DNA from: an uncultured cyanobacterium | GTDB taxonomy: Bacteria > Cyanobacteriota > Cyanobacteriia > Pseudanabaenales > Pseudanabaenaceae | DNA length: 21,740 nt | Assembly: GCA_903819605.1 (NCBI GenBank) | Contig: CAIJEA010000055.1 | Coordinates: forward strand, 1-21,740 | Reading direction: 5' to 3' | In this document: positions 13,818 through 21,665 of the stretch, one piece after another | Position numbering within the stretch: position 1 is the stretch's first letter | How the letters are laid out: each line of letters begins with the position of its first letter | Notes under the pieces: model-generated | What the model was told of the DNA's origin: nothing | The model's database searches: none | What the model saw: the letters and a program-made list of their open reading frames with translations, nothing else | Made by a program: the position numbers and the translations under genes

Positions 13818-14879
13818 ATGACACAAGCAATTTCTTTCAAACTCTCCGAACTCGCTTCTGAGCTAGTCGCCGCATTACCCGATTGTCACTTTGAGTCTGA
13901 TGGTGACGATCCGATCATTACAGGTGTGGCAGCGATCGATAAAGCCCAAGCAGGAGAAATCACTTTTGTTTCATCGTCAAAATTTGTCTCTAAACTCAAA
14001 GATACTCAAGCCAGTGCCGTCATTCTCGATCTGAAAACACCTTCTCCCCTACCGTGCATCCGCACCGCAAACCCACGCATATTATTCGCTAAAGTCCTCG
14101 AAAAGTTTTATCAACCACCTACGCCGCCACAAGGTATTCATCCCACCGCAATTTTGGGTGAAGGGGTACAGTTAGGTAATTATGTCGCGATCGCGCCCTA
14201 TGTAGTCATCAGCGATCGCGTCAAAATTGGCGATAACGTCACTATTTATCCCCATGTCACCATTTACAACGATGTAGAAATTGGCGCTAATACGACGATT
14301 CATGCTAGTTGCACGATCGGCGATCGCACTCAAATCGGCGCAAATTGTATCTTACATCCCAGTACAGTATTAGGCGGCGATGGCTTTGGCTTCGAGCTAG
14401 CTCCCAATGGCACATGGTACAAAGTTCCCCAAATCGGTCACGTAATCATTGAAGACAATGTTGAACTTGGTTGCTCCTGCGCCGTTGACCGTCCTGCCGT
14501 CGGAGTAACGATCGTTCACAAAGGCGCGAAACTCGATAACTTTGTCCAAATCGGACATGGCGTGGAAGTGGGAGCGCATTCCGTTCTCGCCTCACAGGTC
14601 GGCTTAGCGGGCGGTGTCACCCTCGGTCATCATGTGGTTATGGCAGGGCAAGTCGGCGCAGCTAATCACATCCACATTGGCGATGGTGCAATCATTGGCG
14701 CAAAGTCAGGTATTCCTAGTGATGTTCCCGCAGGTGTCACTGTAATGGGTTATCCTGTCGTCCCCGAAAAAGACTGGAAACGTATCGTCATTGCTGAGCG
14801 TCAACTTCCCGATCTACTTCGCACAGTTCGCAAATTAGAGAAGCGAATTGAGGAACTAGAAGCAAAGACTGCGGAATAG
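13818..14879 (+). CDS. lpxD: UDP-3-O-acylglucosamine N-acyltransferase LpxD
   Basis: LpxD adds the N-linked acyl chain in lipid A synthesis, using acyl-ACP. The 353-residue product has the small N-terminal uridine-binding domain (residues 1-100, with IDKAQAGEITFVSS), then a left-handed beta-helix of hexapeptide repeats from about residue 108 to 325 (IGDNVTIYPHVTI and many more), and a C-terminal helix (AERQLPDLLRTVRKLEKRIEEL), as in E. coli LpxD. The catalytic histidine is H247 in NFVQIGHGVEVG, and GGDGFGF is the family loop. The length is normal. No other lpx gene is in the window, as cyanobacterial lpxD often stands apart. The upstream 167 bases hold HIP1 cores and a small aacac/gtgtt hairpin but no firm promoter. 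A 19-bp hairpin starts 7 bases after the stop. Confidence 0.95.
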   Translation: MTQAISFKLSELASELVAALPDCHFESDGDDPIITGVAAIDKAQAGEITFVSSSKFVSKLKDTQASAVILDLKTPSPLPCIRTANPRILFAKVLEKFYQPPTPPQGIHPTAILGEGVQLGNYVAIAPYVVISDRVKIGDNVTIYPHVTIYNDVEIGANTTIHASCTIGDRTQIGANCILHPSTVLGGDGFGFELAPNGTWYKVPQIGHVIIEDNVELGCSCAVDRPAVGVTIVHKGAKLDNFVQIGHGVEVGAHSVLASQVGLAGGVTLGHHVVMAGQVGAANHIHIGDGAIIGAKSGIPSDVPAGVTVMGYPVVPEKDWKRIVIAERQLPDLLRTVRKLEKRIEELEAKTAE

Positions 14880-14885
14880 CAGTAA

Positions 14886-14938
14886 CAAACCCCAAAGAGA
14901 GTTGTGACGTGAAGCGCCGCAACTCTCTTTGGGGTTTG
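14886..14938. repeat. agagagttg-family hairpin, 19-bp perfect stem
   Basis: The arm caaaccccaaagagagttg (14886-14904) pairs perfectly with 14920-14938 around a 15-base loop (tgacgtgaagcgccg). The inner core and gtgaagcg loop match the 5325 copy, while the outer stem (caaacccca) is different. It lies directly after the lpxD stop. No long T-run follows. Confidence 0.8.
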
Positions 14939-14986
14939 GCTATAGAATATATTAATCACGCACAGGTCTAATGCGAGGGCAAGTCC

Positions 14987-15724
14987 ATGACTCTGCAACC
15001 ATTAACTCATGAAGCGATCGCCCCAGAGATCGACTATCCAGATAGTGATGGCAATCCTATGTCTGACAATACCGAGCAGTTTCGCTGGATTGTAATCATC
15101 AAAGAGAATCTAGAGATTATCTATGCTAACGATCCTAACGTATTTGTGGGAGGAGACTTGGCTTGGTATCCTGTGCGCCATACCCTAAGACGTATGGCTC
15201 CCGATGTGATGGTTGCATTTGGCAGACCCAAAGGTAGGCGCGGCTCTTACAAGCAATGGCTAGAGGATAATATTCCTCCACAGGTTGCTTTTGAGATTTT
15301 GTCACCAAGCAATAAAGATAGTCGCGGTATTGATTCTCTAGATGAGAAGTTTACGTTTTATGAAACCTATGGCGTTCAGGAATATTACATTTACGATCCC
15401 GATGATTTAACCCTAGCAGGATGGCAGAGACAAGGCGATCGCCTGATTGAAATTCCCTCAATGAGTAACTGGGTGAGTCCACTGTTAGGAATCCGCTTTG
15501 ATTGGGTAGCAGGACAAGAATTAGTATTATTTCGTCCCGATGGGCAAAAATTTCTATCGCCCGTAGAGCTAGATCGACTATTGCAGCAATCCAAGATTCA
15601 AGTTTGGCAGGAGCAGCAACGAGCCATACAGGAATGCCAACGTGCTGATCAGGAACGTCAACGTGCCGATCGCCTTGCAGAGCGTTTACGGGCTTTGGGT
15701 ATCGATCCAGATGATGAGTTGTAA
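14987..15724 (+). CDS. Uma2 family (DUF820) restriction-endonuclease-fold protein
   Basis: The 245-residue product belongs to the large cyanobacterial Uma2/DUF820 family, which has a PD-(D/E)XK fold. Family marks are the RRMAPDVMVAFG strand with D73, VAFEILSPSNKDS with E103, and the DEKFTFYETYGVQEYYIYDPD block containing the lysine K121 and the typical YETYGVxEY motif. After residue 185 comes a glutamine/arginine-rich coiled coil (QEQQRAIQECQRADQERQRADRLAERLRAL), the usual tail in this family. Their function is unknown and they occur in tens of copies per genome. The 3' end overlaps the start of the TatD-like gene by 11-14 bases, so the two are likely cotranscribed. Confidence 0.88.
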   Translation: MTLQPLTHEAIAPEIDYPDSDGNPMSDNTEQFRWIVIIKENLEIIYANDPNVFVGGDLAWYPVRHTLRRMAPDVMVAFGRPKGRRGSYKQWLEDNIPPQVAFEILSPSNKDSRGIDSLDEKFTFYETYGVQEYYIYDPDDLTLAGWQRQGDRLIEIPSMSNWVSPLLGIRFDWVAGQELVLFRPDGQKFLSPVELDRLLQQSKIQVWQEQQRAIQECQRADQERQRADRLAERLRALGIDPDDEL

Positions 15725-16388
15725 AATATTTATTGACTTTCATACCCATCACGATCGCCAATCGACGGATCTAATCAATCTGCAAACTCTGCATGTCATA
15801 CCAGAATTGCAATCTGAGTCACTACCGAATACTTGTAGTCTTGGTTTACATCCTTGGTTTGTGCAATTAGAAACATGGGAATCTGCATGGGCAAATCTCG
15901 CAGTTTTAGCAGAATCAACTAAGGTAATTGCGATCGGGGAATGTGGACTCGATCGCAATATTGATTTGCCAATGGAAGTTCAAATTGCAATTTTTCAAAG
16001 ACATATAGAATTAGCCGAAACATTACAGAAACCACTTATAATCCACTGTGTAAAAGCATTTTCAGAATTAATTACCTTAAAGAAAAACACTAAATCTTCA
16101 ATTCCTTGGATTATTCATGGCTTCAATAAAAAAATAGAAGTATTTCAACAATTGCTCAACCATGATTTCTATTTCTCCTTTGGAGCCGCAATTTTAAACG
16201 ATCGCTCTCCTGTAATTCAAGCGATCGTCACAGTTCCAAATGGTAAATTCTTATTAGAGACTGACGATCTCATCGACGTTACCATCGAGCAAATTTATAA
16301 TCGCGCCGCCTTACTACGACAAGTTCCTTTGGAAACTTTGCAATCTCAGCTAGTCGAAACTTATCACCAATTGACTAGCTTGAGCTGA
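15711..16388 (+). CDS. Short TatD-type metal-dependent hydrolase
   Basis: The 225-residue product belongs to the TatD amidohydrolase family (metal-dependent DNase or related). Ligand motifs are present in order: FIDFHTHH (H11, H13), IAIGECGLD (E77), PLIIHCVK (H112), IPWIIHGF (H136) and LLETDD (D185). It is about 35 residues shorter than typical TatD, mainly because the segment after LETD (the usual APxxxRGxxNEP part) is missing. The start is the ATG pair at 15711/15714 inside the uma2 3' end; the frame upstream (to 15642) overlaps uma2 in another frame and is rejected. The 3' end overlaps the convergent sbcD 3' end by 39 bases. No ribosome site is seen, so translation is probably coupled to uma2. 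Confidence 0.8.
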   Translation: MMSCKIFIDFHTHHDRQSTDLINLQTLHVIPELQSESLPNTCSLGLHPWFVQLETWESAWANLAVLAESTKVIAIGECGLDRNIDLPMEVQIAIFQRHIELAETLQKPLIIHCVKAFSELITLKKNTKSSIPWIIHGFNKKIEVFQQLLNHDFYFSFGAAILNDRSPVIQAIVTVPNGKFLLETDDLIDVTIEQIYNRAALLRQVPLETLQSQLVETYHQLTSLS

Positions 16389-17636
16389 GTCAACCGCAAG
16401 ATCGATTCCATCCATAGCTAAACCTATCTCACTGAGTAGCTCTTGTGCAGCATTCAGCATTTCAGGTTCCAGACTTTTTAAATCTTCGCGAGTACTCAGA
16501 TAAGTCTTAAGCGCAGTCATTGGATCGAGGGCTTCAGCAGTGCTGAGGTCGGGCATTCTACTACGCGGATTTTGGCTGACAACTTCGGGAATGAGGGAAT
16601 AATTATGGGCGCTTTCCATCGCTTCATGTAATAGGCGATCGTCAATTAGCGCTAACTGCTCGGCTTTGATTTTGTAAATAAGCCTTGCGATCGCCTGATC
16701 GATCTTCCCTTTCTGAATCGCCTTGAGCAACTTCGCTTGTGGATCTTCCGCTTGCGTTACATCGACTTCGATCGTCCGAAAAGCACGGGTGGGAATTGGA
16801 CAAAACTCAAATTTTACGTTCCCCTTCTCCACTTCTAGCCAACAATATCCCTTAGCCTCATTCTCCTCACCAAAATCCACTCGCTCAATACTGCCTGGAT
16901 AAACCACAAGTGGCTGTGTGGCAAGAATTTGATGGCGATGCACATGACCGAGCGCCACATAATCAAACGCCTCACGAGTCAGCATGGACAAGGGAATCGT
17001 GAAGCCTTTTCCTGCTGCCAAAAATCTTTCTGCTCCATAGGTTGCCGTATCCACCATCACATGAGCCAGCAAAATCGTTGGTAATTTTGGATCGAGTTTT
17101 CGGATTTCTCCTTCGATTACAACTTGCAAGCGATCGATCAAAAATTGGCTCACCTCAGTCATAGAGAAGCCTTCTGTCTCAGCTTTAGTAAGTAAAGTCG
17201 ATCGCGTAATCCAAGGCAAAGTAATAATCTGAATGTCCCCTGCGTTTGTAGAAATTCGATGCGTCGCGATCGTATCGCCCACCGTGAAGTTCGGCACAGC
17301 TAAGCTGCGATAAATGGCAAGACTTGCACCGCCTATTCCCTGTGAATGTTGATCGTGATTTCCCACTAACAACACCGTAGGAATCCCTGCATCAGCAAGG
17401 CGGCGAAATTGCTTAGCAAAGGCTTGCTGCACTAGCGGTGGAGGCGTGGCATCGGGAAAAGCATCACCACCAAAGAGAACGATATCGGCGGGTTCATTAA
17501 TTGCGCGATCGATACAAATCGTCAACGCAGCCACAAAGTCCTCTAAACGGGTATTAAGTCCAGTTTGGGGATTGACTTTGCCATGAGTCGTGCTACCAAG
17601 ATGGATATCCGCAAGATGGAGAACTTTAATCTTCAT
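16350..17636 (-). CDS. sbcD: Exonuclease SbcCD subunit D (SbcD/Mre11-type metallophosphoesterase)
   Basis: SbcD is the nuclease subunit of SbcCD, which cuts DNA hairpins and processes ends with the ATPase SbcC. From the ATG at 17636 the product is 428 residues. All phosphoesterase motifs are visible: LADIHLGS (D10, H12), FGGDAFPD (D58), LVGNHDQHS (N93, H94), LLAHVMVD (H192) and ALGHVHRHQ (H231, H233). The capping domain follows. The start overlaps the stop of the upstream membrane protein gene by 4 bases (ATGA), and nine codons of frame upstream of 17636 fall inside that gene. sbcC is not in the window, so the partner is encoded elsewhere. In a genome this rich in long perfect palindromes, SbcCD activity is of interest. 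The 3' end overlaps the TatD-like gene by 39 bases. Confidence 0.9.
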   Translation of the reverse strand: MKIKVLHLADIHLGSTTHGKVNPQTGLNTRLEDFVAALTICIDRAINEPADIVLFGGDAFPDATPPPLVQQAFAKQFRRLADAGIPTVLLVGNHDQHSQGIGGASLAIYRSLAVPNFTVGDTIATHRISTNAGDIQIITLPWITRSTLLTKAETEGFSMTEVSQFLIDRLQVVIEGEIRKLDPKLPTILLAHVMVDTATYGAERFLAAGKGFTIPLSMLTREAFDYVALGHVHRHQILATQPLVVYPGSIERVDFGEENEAKGYCWLEVEKGNVKFEFCPIPTRAFRTIEVDVTQAEDPQAKLLKAIQKGKIDQAIARLIYKIKAEQLALIDDRLLHEAMESAHNYSLIPEVVSQNPRSRMPDLSTAEALDPMTALKTYLSTREDLKSLEPEMLNAAQELLSEIGLAMDGIDLAVDSAQASQLVISFD

Positions 17637-18046
17637 AATTTCTCTTCGCAAACCCAACGCCATAAAGGATGACTTTTCCCTTTTTCTTGAATCTTTTTGA
17701 CTTGATTAATCAGCGATCGCTTTTCTCTTTGATTAACTCCCCACAAAATAATCGAACTCTGCCATACCAAAGTAGCAAAGGTCATCGCCACACATATCCC
17801 TAAACCCAACATTGGCAAACGATTATAAGCCAAGGTTATGCGTACTGCCGCCCATGTAAAGGTAGCCATCCATAGCTCAATATCTGATCGCAAAGCCCAA
17901 ATACTCGCAGTCCCCACCGTGAGCCAAAGAAAGACATCAAACATCCATCGCAAATAGGTTTGCACTTCGATTAGGCGCTGCACTTGACGATCTAAAAGTT
18001 CTTCAGCAATTGAATCAGACAGAGAATTACTATTATCAGGATTCAT
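17633..18046 (-). CDS. Small membrane protein coupled to sbcD (unrecognised)
   Basis: I do not recognise this 137-residue protein. It has a polar N-terminus (MNPDNSNSLSDS), a helical stretch, then about three hydrophobic segments (approximately residues 35-52, 56-73 and 78-102), and a basic C-terminal tail (QREKRSLINQVKKIQEKGK) that is predicted cytosolic. It is tryptophan-rich within the membrane segments. Its stop overlaps the sbcD start by 4 bases, so the two are translationally coupled, which is unusual for a nuclease gene. Its own start overlaps the stop of a 20-codon frame upstream. No domain or motif points to a function. Confidence 0.65.
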   Translation of the reverse strand: MNPDNSNSLSDSIAEELLDRQVQRLIEVQTYLRWMFDVFLWLTVGTASIWALRSDIELWMATFTWAAVRITLAYNRLPMLGLGICVAMTFATLVWQSSIILWGVNQREKRSLINQVKKIQEKGKSHPLWRWVCEEKL

Positions 18047-18105
18047 AGATCAACATTCAAAACATCATCAACCGTAAGTTTACGAATTGTCATAATCATA
18101 GTCAT
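18043..18105 (-). CDS. Possible small upstream ORF (20 codons) coupled to the membrane protein gene
   Basis: An ATG at 18105 opens 20 codons (MTMIMTIRKLTVDDVLNVDL) that end in TGA overlapping the ATG of the next gene (ATGA). An aggaag stretch stands directly before the first ATG and 6 bases before the second (18099), good ribosome-site spacing for the second. The peptide resembles the opening of small GNAT-like or regulatory proteins only vaguely. It could be a leader peptide or chance. Confidence 0.3.
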   Translation of the reverse strand: MTMIMTIRKLTVDDVLNVDL

Positions 18106-18129
18106 CTTCCTAAGACCTACATCATAGCT

Positions 18130-18170
18130 CTAATACTAAGGGCGACGCACAGCGTCGCCCTTAGTATTAG
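18130..18170. terminator. 19-bp perfect hairpin containing the secF stop codon
   Basis: The arms 18130-18148 and 18152-18170 are perfectly complementary around aca, with a GC-rich core (ggcgacgc/gcgtcgcc). The secF stop (18167-18169) lies in the arm. It probably serves as the secDF transcript end, although there is no run of T after it. Hairpins with a ggcgacgc core are a common cyanobacterial repeat theme (recalled). Confidence 0.6.
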
Positions 18171-19129
18171 TTTGCCTGAAGTGGAGGTTGGCTGAGCGTC
18201 GAAGCCTTACGACCTCGCCACCAAGCCAGCAAAATACTGGCGTTAAAGATACTGGAATATGCACCAGACAAGAAGCCGATAATCAAGGCTAGAGAGAAAA
18301 ACCTCAGCGTAGCTCCGCCAAATAAGAAAATCGCGATCAGGGGAAGTGTTGCGGTAAGCGTGGTATTGATCGATCGCGCCAAAGTTTGATTGACAGAAGC
18401 ATTCACCAGATCGTTGAAATTAGTCGCTCCCGCATCAAGTTTTACATTTTCTCGAATGCGATCGTAAATCACCACTGTGTCATTGACCGAGAAGCCGCAA
18501 ATTGTCAGCATCGCCACAATAAACAAGCTATCAATTTCAACATCAAGCGTTAGCCCCAGCATGGCAAATACACCAGCGGTAACGAGGATGTCGTGAAACA
18601 AAGCAATAATTGCAAAGGTGGCGTAATCTGGCTTAAATCTAAATGCTAAATACACGCCGATACCTGCAAAAGATAAGGCAAGGGCGAGTAACCCATTTTT
18701 CAGCACCTGCTGACCGACCGATGGACCCACTTCATCAATTTGTGATTTTTTGGGATCGACTTCGCCATATTGCTTCAAAGCATCGGTAATAGCACTCTTT
18801 AACTTATCGCGTTCATCAGTTGAGAGATGGGCAGTCCTTACCGAGATACCTTTGAGGTCTTTACCCTCAACTAGCTGCACTACGCTATTAGCAAAACCTT
18901 TACTTTCTACTACTTGTCTTACAACACCGACATCGATCGCCTTGCCACAATTACCATTGTTACAAGACAAACTCAGGGTGATACTAGATCCACCAGTAAA
19001 GTCAATCCCCAATCGCAAGGGAGAACCTAATTGCTGAAAAGACAATACCATTGCCACGATACCAGCCAAAATCACTGCCGTCGAAATCGTGATGTAAAGA
19101 CGACCATTTTTGATTACATCTAATTTCAT
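18167..19129 (-). CDS. secF: Protein translocase subunit SecF
   Basis: SecF works with SecD and the SecYEG channel to pull exported proteins across the membrane using the proton gradient. The 320-residue product has TM1 (about residues 12-32), the LGIDFTGGSSITL motif, a small periplasmic P4-type domain with a cysteine pair in SCNNGNCG, and then five more helices (about 140-300) that include the conserved GFSVNDTVVIYDRIRE and ASVNQTLARSINTT motifs. Length is normal. Its ATG overlaps the secD stop by 4 bases, giving tight coupling. In cyanobacteria this serves both the plasma and thylakoid membranes. A 19-bp hairpin ends the gene. Confidence 0.95.
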   Translation of the reverse strand: MKLDVIKNGRLYITISTAVILAGIVAMVLSFQQLGSPLRLGIDFTGGSSITLSLSCNNGNCGKAIDVGVVRQVVESKGFANSVVQLVEGKDLKGISVRTAHLSTDERDKLKSAITDALKQYGEVDPKKSQIDEVGPSVGQQVLKNGLLALALSFAGIGVYLAFRFKPDYATFAIIALFHDILVTAGVFAMLGLTLDVEIDSLFIVAMLTICGFSVNDTVVIYDRIRENVKLDAGATNFNDLVNASVNQTLARSINTTLTATLPLIAIFLFGGATLRFFSLALIIGFLSGAYSSIFNASILLAWWRGRKASTLSQPPLQAN

Positions 19130-20616
19130 AGGACTGCACCACTCGTATTATCTTTTGTATTGTCTTTTTTACTATCCAGCGCTTGATCTTCCACAGCTTC
19201 TTCTTCAGCAACCTTACTGACCTTACCAAAGGCTTTTACTCCGTAGTATTCAGGCTTGCGGAAGTTAGGATTGCCAATCATTGCTAACATCAGCGATCGG
19301 CTCAGAGTAACTGCGGTAAACACACTGACTAGAACGCCAACGCCAAGGGTAACAGCAAATCCCTTTACAAATCCTGAGCCAAGCCAGAACAAGGCAAAAC
19401 AGGAAATTAATGTAGTCACATGACTATCGAGAATACTTGACCATGCGCGATAGAACCCTGCTTCAACTGACTTATATAATGTCCGTCCAGCTCTGAGTTC
19501 TTCCTTAGTCCGTTCAAAAATCAGGACGTTAGCATCTACAGCGATACCAATACTGAGGATAAAACCTGCAATACCTGGTAAGGTCAGCACTACACCTAGC
19601 AAGCTAAATGAGGCAAAGGTAATCACCGCGTAGGTAATCAGAGCAATATCCGCAACCACACCCAAAACACGGTAGTAAAGCACCATGAAAATTATTACTA
19701 GTGCTAGCCCCGCAACACCCGCATAAATACTACTAAGGATGCTTTCGGCTCCAAGAGTTGCACCAACAGTACGGTTTTCAACAATTTCTACTGGTACTGG
19801 CAATGCACCAGCACGTAGTTGCAAGGCTAATTCTGTAGCTGAGTCTAAAGTAAAGCTGCCTGTAATCACAGCTCGTCCACCTGTAATACCTTTACCTTGA
19901 AATTCGGGACCAACGGAGGGAGAACTAATTAATTTGTCATCTAGGAAAATCCCTAAAACCCTTCCCGTACCACCTATCTCTCCTGTGGTTTTAGCAAATA
20001 GATCGCCACCTTTGTCATCAAAGGTGATGGCAACTTGCCAAGAGTCGGGGCCATTGCCTGTTGGTGAAGCAACAGCATCCTTGAGCATATTCCCTGTTAG
20101 ACCAGTGCGCTCAAAAATTCCTTTAATTGCTTCAACACTCTTTTTATATTCTGCTTCGTTATCAGCGATCGCCTTTTGATCGTTACTATTTTTGAGGACT
20201 TCGCGCTGAATTGCTGCCGCCTGCTGAATTTGTAATCTTGCCCTTAACTCACTTTGAGCGTCCTTCTTGAGCTTACGAAAATCAAGTTGGGCAGTCGTAC
20301 CCAGCACTCGCTCAGCTTGAGCAGGATCGTTTACTCCTGGAAGCTGCACGACTAGTTGATTATTTCCTGCCAACAAAATTGTTGCTTCGGAAACCCCCAA
20401 ACCATTAATGCGCTGCTCCACCACAAACTTAGCGGTTTCCATAATGCGTGGAGTAATCTCATTAATACCTTGTTCAGGATTAATTTTCGCTTGGAGTGTA
20501 AGCTGTGCACCACCTCGCAAATCCAAACCTAACTTAGGTGGATGACTCACGATTAAATACACAGCCCCCAATAAAACTGCCAATACAAAGGCAAGCAGGC
20601 GGCTTTGTTTACCCAT
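19126..20616 (-). CDS. secD: Protein translocase subunit SecD
   Basis: SecD of 496 residues. TM1 lies at about residues 6-24, then LGLDLRGGAQLTL (29-41), the P1 base with EQRINGLGVSE and LVVQLPGV, and the P1 head (about residues 108-275, with LDFRKLKK, GNMLKDAVASP, LFAKTTGEIGG and ITGGRAVITGSF). The head is longer and more charged at residues 120-170 than in some relatives. After LPVPVEIVENRTVGATLG come TM2-TM6 (about 295-447) with IGIAVDANVLIFERTKEELR (D361 is the conserved acidic residue of the proton path). The C-terminus is a charged, lysine/glutamate-rich tail. It overlaps secF by 4 bases. A shortened paralogue lies just upstream. The 109-base gap between them must carry the secD leader. 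Confidence 0.95.
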   Translation of the reverse strand: MGKQSRLLAFVLAVLLGAVYLIVSHPPKLGLDLRGGAQLTLQAKINPEQGINEITPRIMETAKFVVEQRINGLGVSEATILLAGNNQLVVQLPGVNDPAQAERVLGTTAQLDFRKLKKDAQSELRARLQIQQAAAIQREVLKNSNDQKAIADNEAEYKKSVEAIKGIFERTGLTGNMLKDAVASPTGNGPDSWQVAITFDDKGGDLFAKTTGEIGGTGRVLGIFLDDKLISSPSVGPEFQGKGITGGRAVITGSFTLDSATELALQLRAGALPVPVEIVENRTVGATLGAESILSSIYAGVAGLALVIIFMVLYYRVLGVVADIALITYAVITFASFSLLGVVLTLPGIAGFILSIGIAVDANVLIFERTKEELRAGRTLYKSVEAGFYRAWSSILDSHVTTLISCFALFWLGSGFVKGFAVTLGVGVLVSVFTAVTLSRSLMLAMIGNPNFRKPEYYGVKAFGKVSKVAEEEAVEDQALDSKKDNTKDNTSGAVL

Positions 20617-20725
20617 ATTTTTTTAGAGCTTTTTATATAGCTATTCTGTAAAGTTGTCTTTAGATAGCTTTACTTAGAGCCAAAGAGAAAAGAAGAAATT
20701 TTTAGACATCTGTCATCATAACTCA

Positions 20726-21361
20726 CTACTTAGGCAAAGATCCTGCTCGTAACAATGATGCTAATTCAGTTGCTGCTGCTTGTGTAAAGTAGCCTGTAAT
20801 GACTGCCCGCCCGCCTGTAATACCTTTACCTTGATACTCAGAACCCACTGTTGGCGAGCTAATTAATTTATCGTTTAGGAATATCCCTAAAGCAAGCCCA
20901 GTTCCAGCCATTTCTCCAGTAATTTTGGCAAATAGGTCGCTGCCATTGTTATCAAAGGTGAGCGAAATTTGCCAAGCACCATTTTCATAGTTTGCAGGAA
21001 TAGCCACAGCATCTTTGAGCATATTGCCAGCCCAACCTACAGGCTCAAATATTTCCTTAAGCTTTTTAAGGCTTTCTTGGTATGCCAACTCATGTTTGGC
21101 GATCGCCTGACGATCTTTACTATTCTTAAGGAGCTCTTGCTGAAACAGAACCTCTTGCTGAATTTTCAGTACCTTTCTTAGCTCATTTTCAGTGCCTTTC
21201 TTTTGCTTACGAATATCAAGATGGACTTTAGTAATGCTCACATTCTCAGCTTGAGCAAGATTATTTGTCCTCAAGATTTGTACGAAAAATTGATTGCTTG
21301 ACGACAGCAAAATTGCCAATACCAAGACAATCAGACGGCTTTGATTAACCACTTTGTCCAA
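20726..21361 (-). CDS. SecD-head paralogue: N-terminal membrane segment plus P1 head domain only
   Basis: The 211-residue product aligns to SecD in two blocks. Residues 5-20 (NQSRLIVLVLAILLSS) match the SecD TM1 start. Residues 22 onward (SNQFFVQIL...AQAENV...HLDIRKQKK...GNMLKDAVAIP...ITGGRAVITGYF...LRAGSLPK) match SecD residues 84 to 273. Thus the roughly 65-residue P1 base with the DLRGG motif is missing, and everything after LRAG (all of TM2-TM6) is absent. Identity to the neighbouring SecD is about half by eye, and the ORF is complete with its own ATG and TAG. It is probably a tandem partial duplication that became an independent membrane-anchored or exported head domain. It cannot form a translocation motor alone. 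It could be a helper that binds emerging substrates, or a decaying duplicate; the open frame at this divergence favours the first. Confidence 0.8.
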   Translation of the reverse strand: MDKVVNQSRLIVLVLAILLSSSNQFFVQILRTNNLAQAENVSITKVHLDIRKQKKGTENELRKVLKIQQEVLFQQELLKNSKDRQAIAKHELAYQESLKKLKEIFEPVGWAGNMLKDAVAIPANYENGAWQISLTFDNNGSDLFAKITGEMAGTGLALGIFLNDKLISSPTVGSEYQGKGITGGRAVITGYFTQAAATELASLLRAGSLPK

Positions 21362-21665
21362 CCATTGTGAGAAATTTTTAATTAGCCTTATTCATGATTA
21401 GCATTGCATGAAGCGCAATAGAATGAGGGTTAATGAGTAATTTGACTTATTTCTTAAGACTGATATTTTAAACTAAATCTAGAGTACTTAAATTACAGAC
21501 GATCGCCTATCACCAGAAATACCGCTTCCAGCAAGGAATTTATTGAGACTTTTACAACTTTTCAATCGCTTTACCATTAGTTGCACAAAGCTTTGTAATA
21601 CAGCCTACGCAAATTGTTGCGGGTAAAAGGTAAACTATATCAAAGCTGAAATTTAGGTTGGATTT
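21362..21665. other. Intergenic region without recognised gene
   Basis: This 304-base stretch is AT-rich with one HIP1-core site (gacgatcgcc) near 21500. It should contain the promoter of the SecD-head paralogue on the minus strand and possibly one for a gene running out of the window on the plus strand. I see no convincing promoter boxes, palindromes or short ORFs in it. Confidence 0.4.

Noticed and set aside
1174..14938. The repeated agagagttg units as a CRISPR array
   Set aside because: The copies are thousands of bases apart, palindromic, and lack regular spacers; no cas genes are present.
15642..15710. Upstream extension of the TatD-like frame
   Set aside because: It runs inside the coiled-coil coding part of the Uma2 gene in another frame; the family start FIDFHTHH follows right after 15711.
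15351..15761. 136-codon minus-strand ORF opposite the Uma2 gene
   Set aside because: It is antisense to the conserved Uma2 coding region and its protein has no recognisable features; a shadow of that gene.
20617..20725. secD remnants continuing past the paralogue stop
   Set aside because: The bases after the TAG show no similarity to the SecD stretch following LRAGALPV, so the paralogue is not a simple frameshifted full-length copy.
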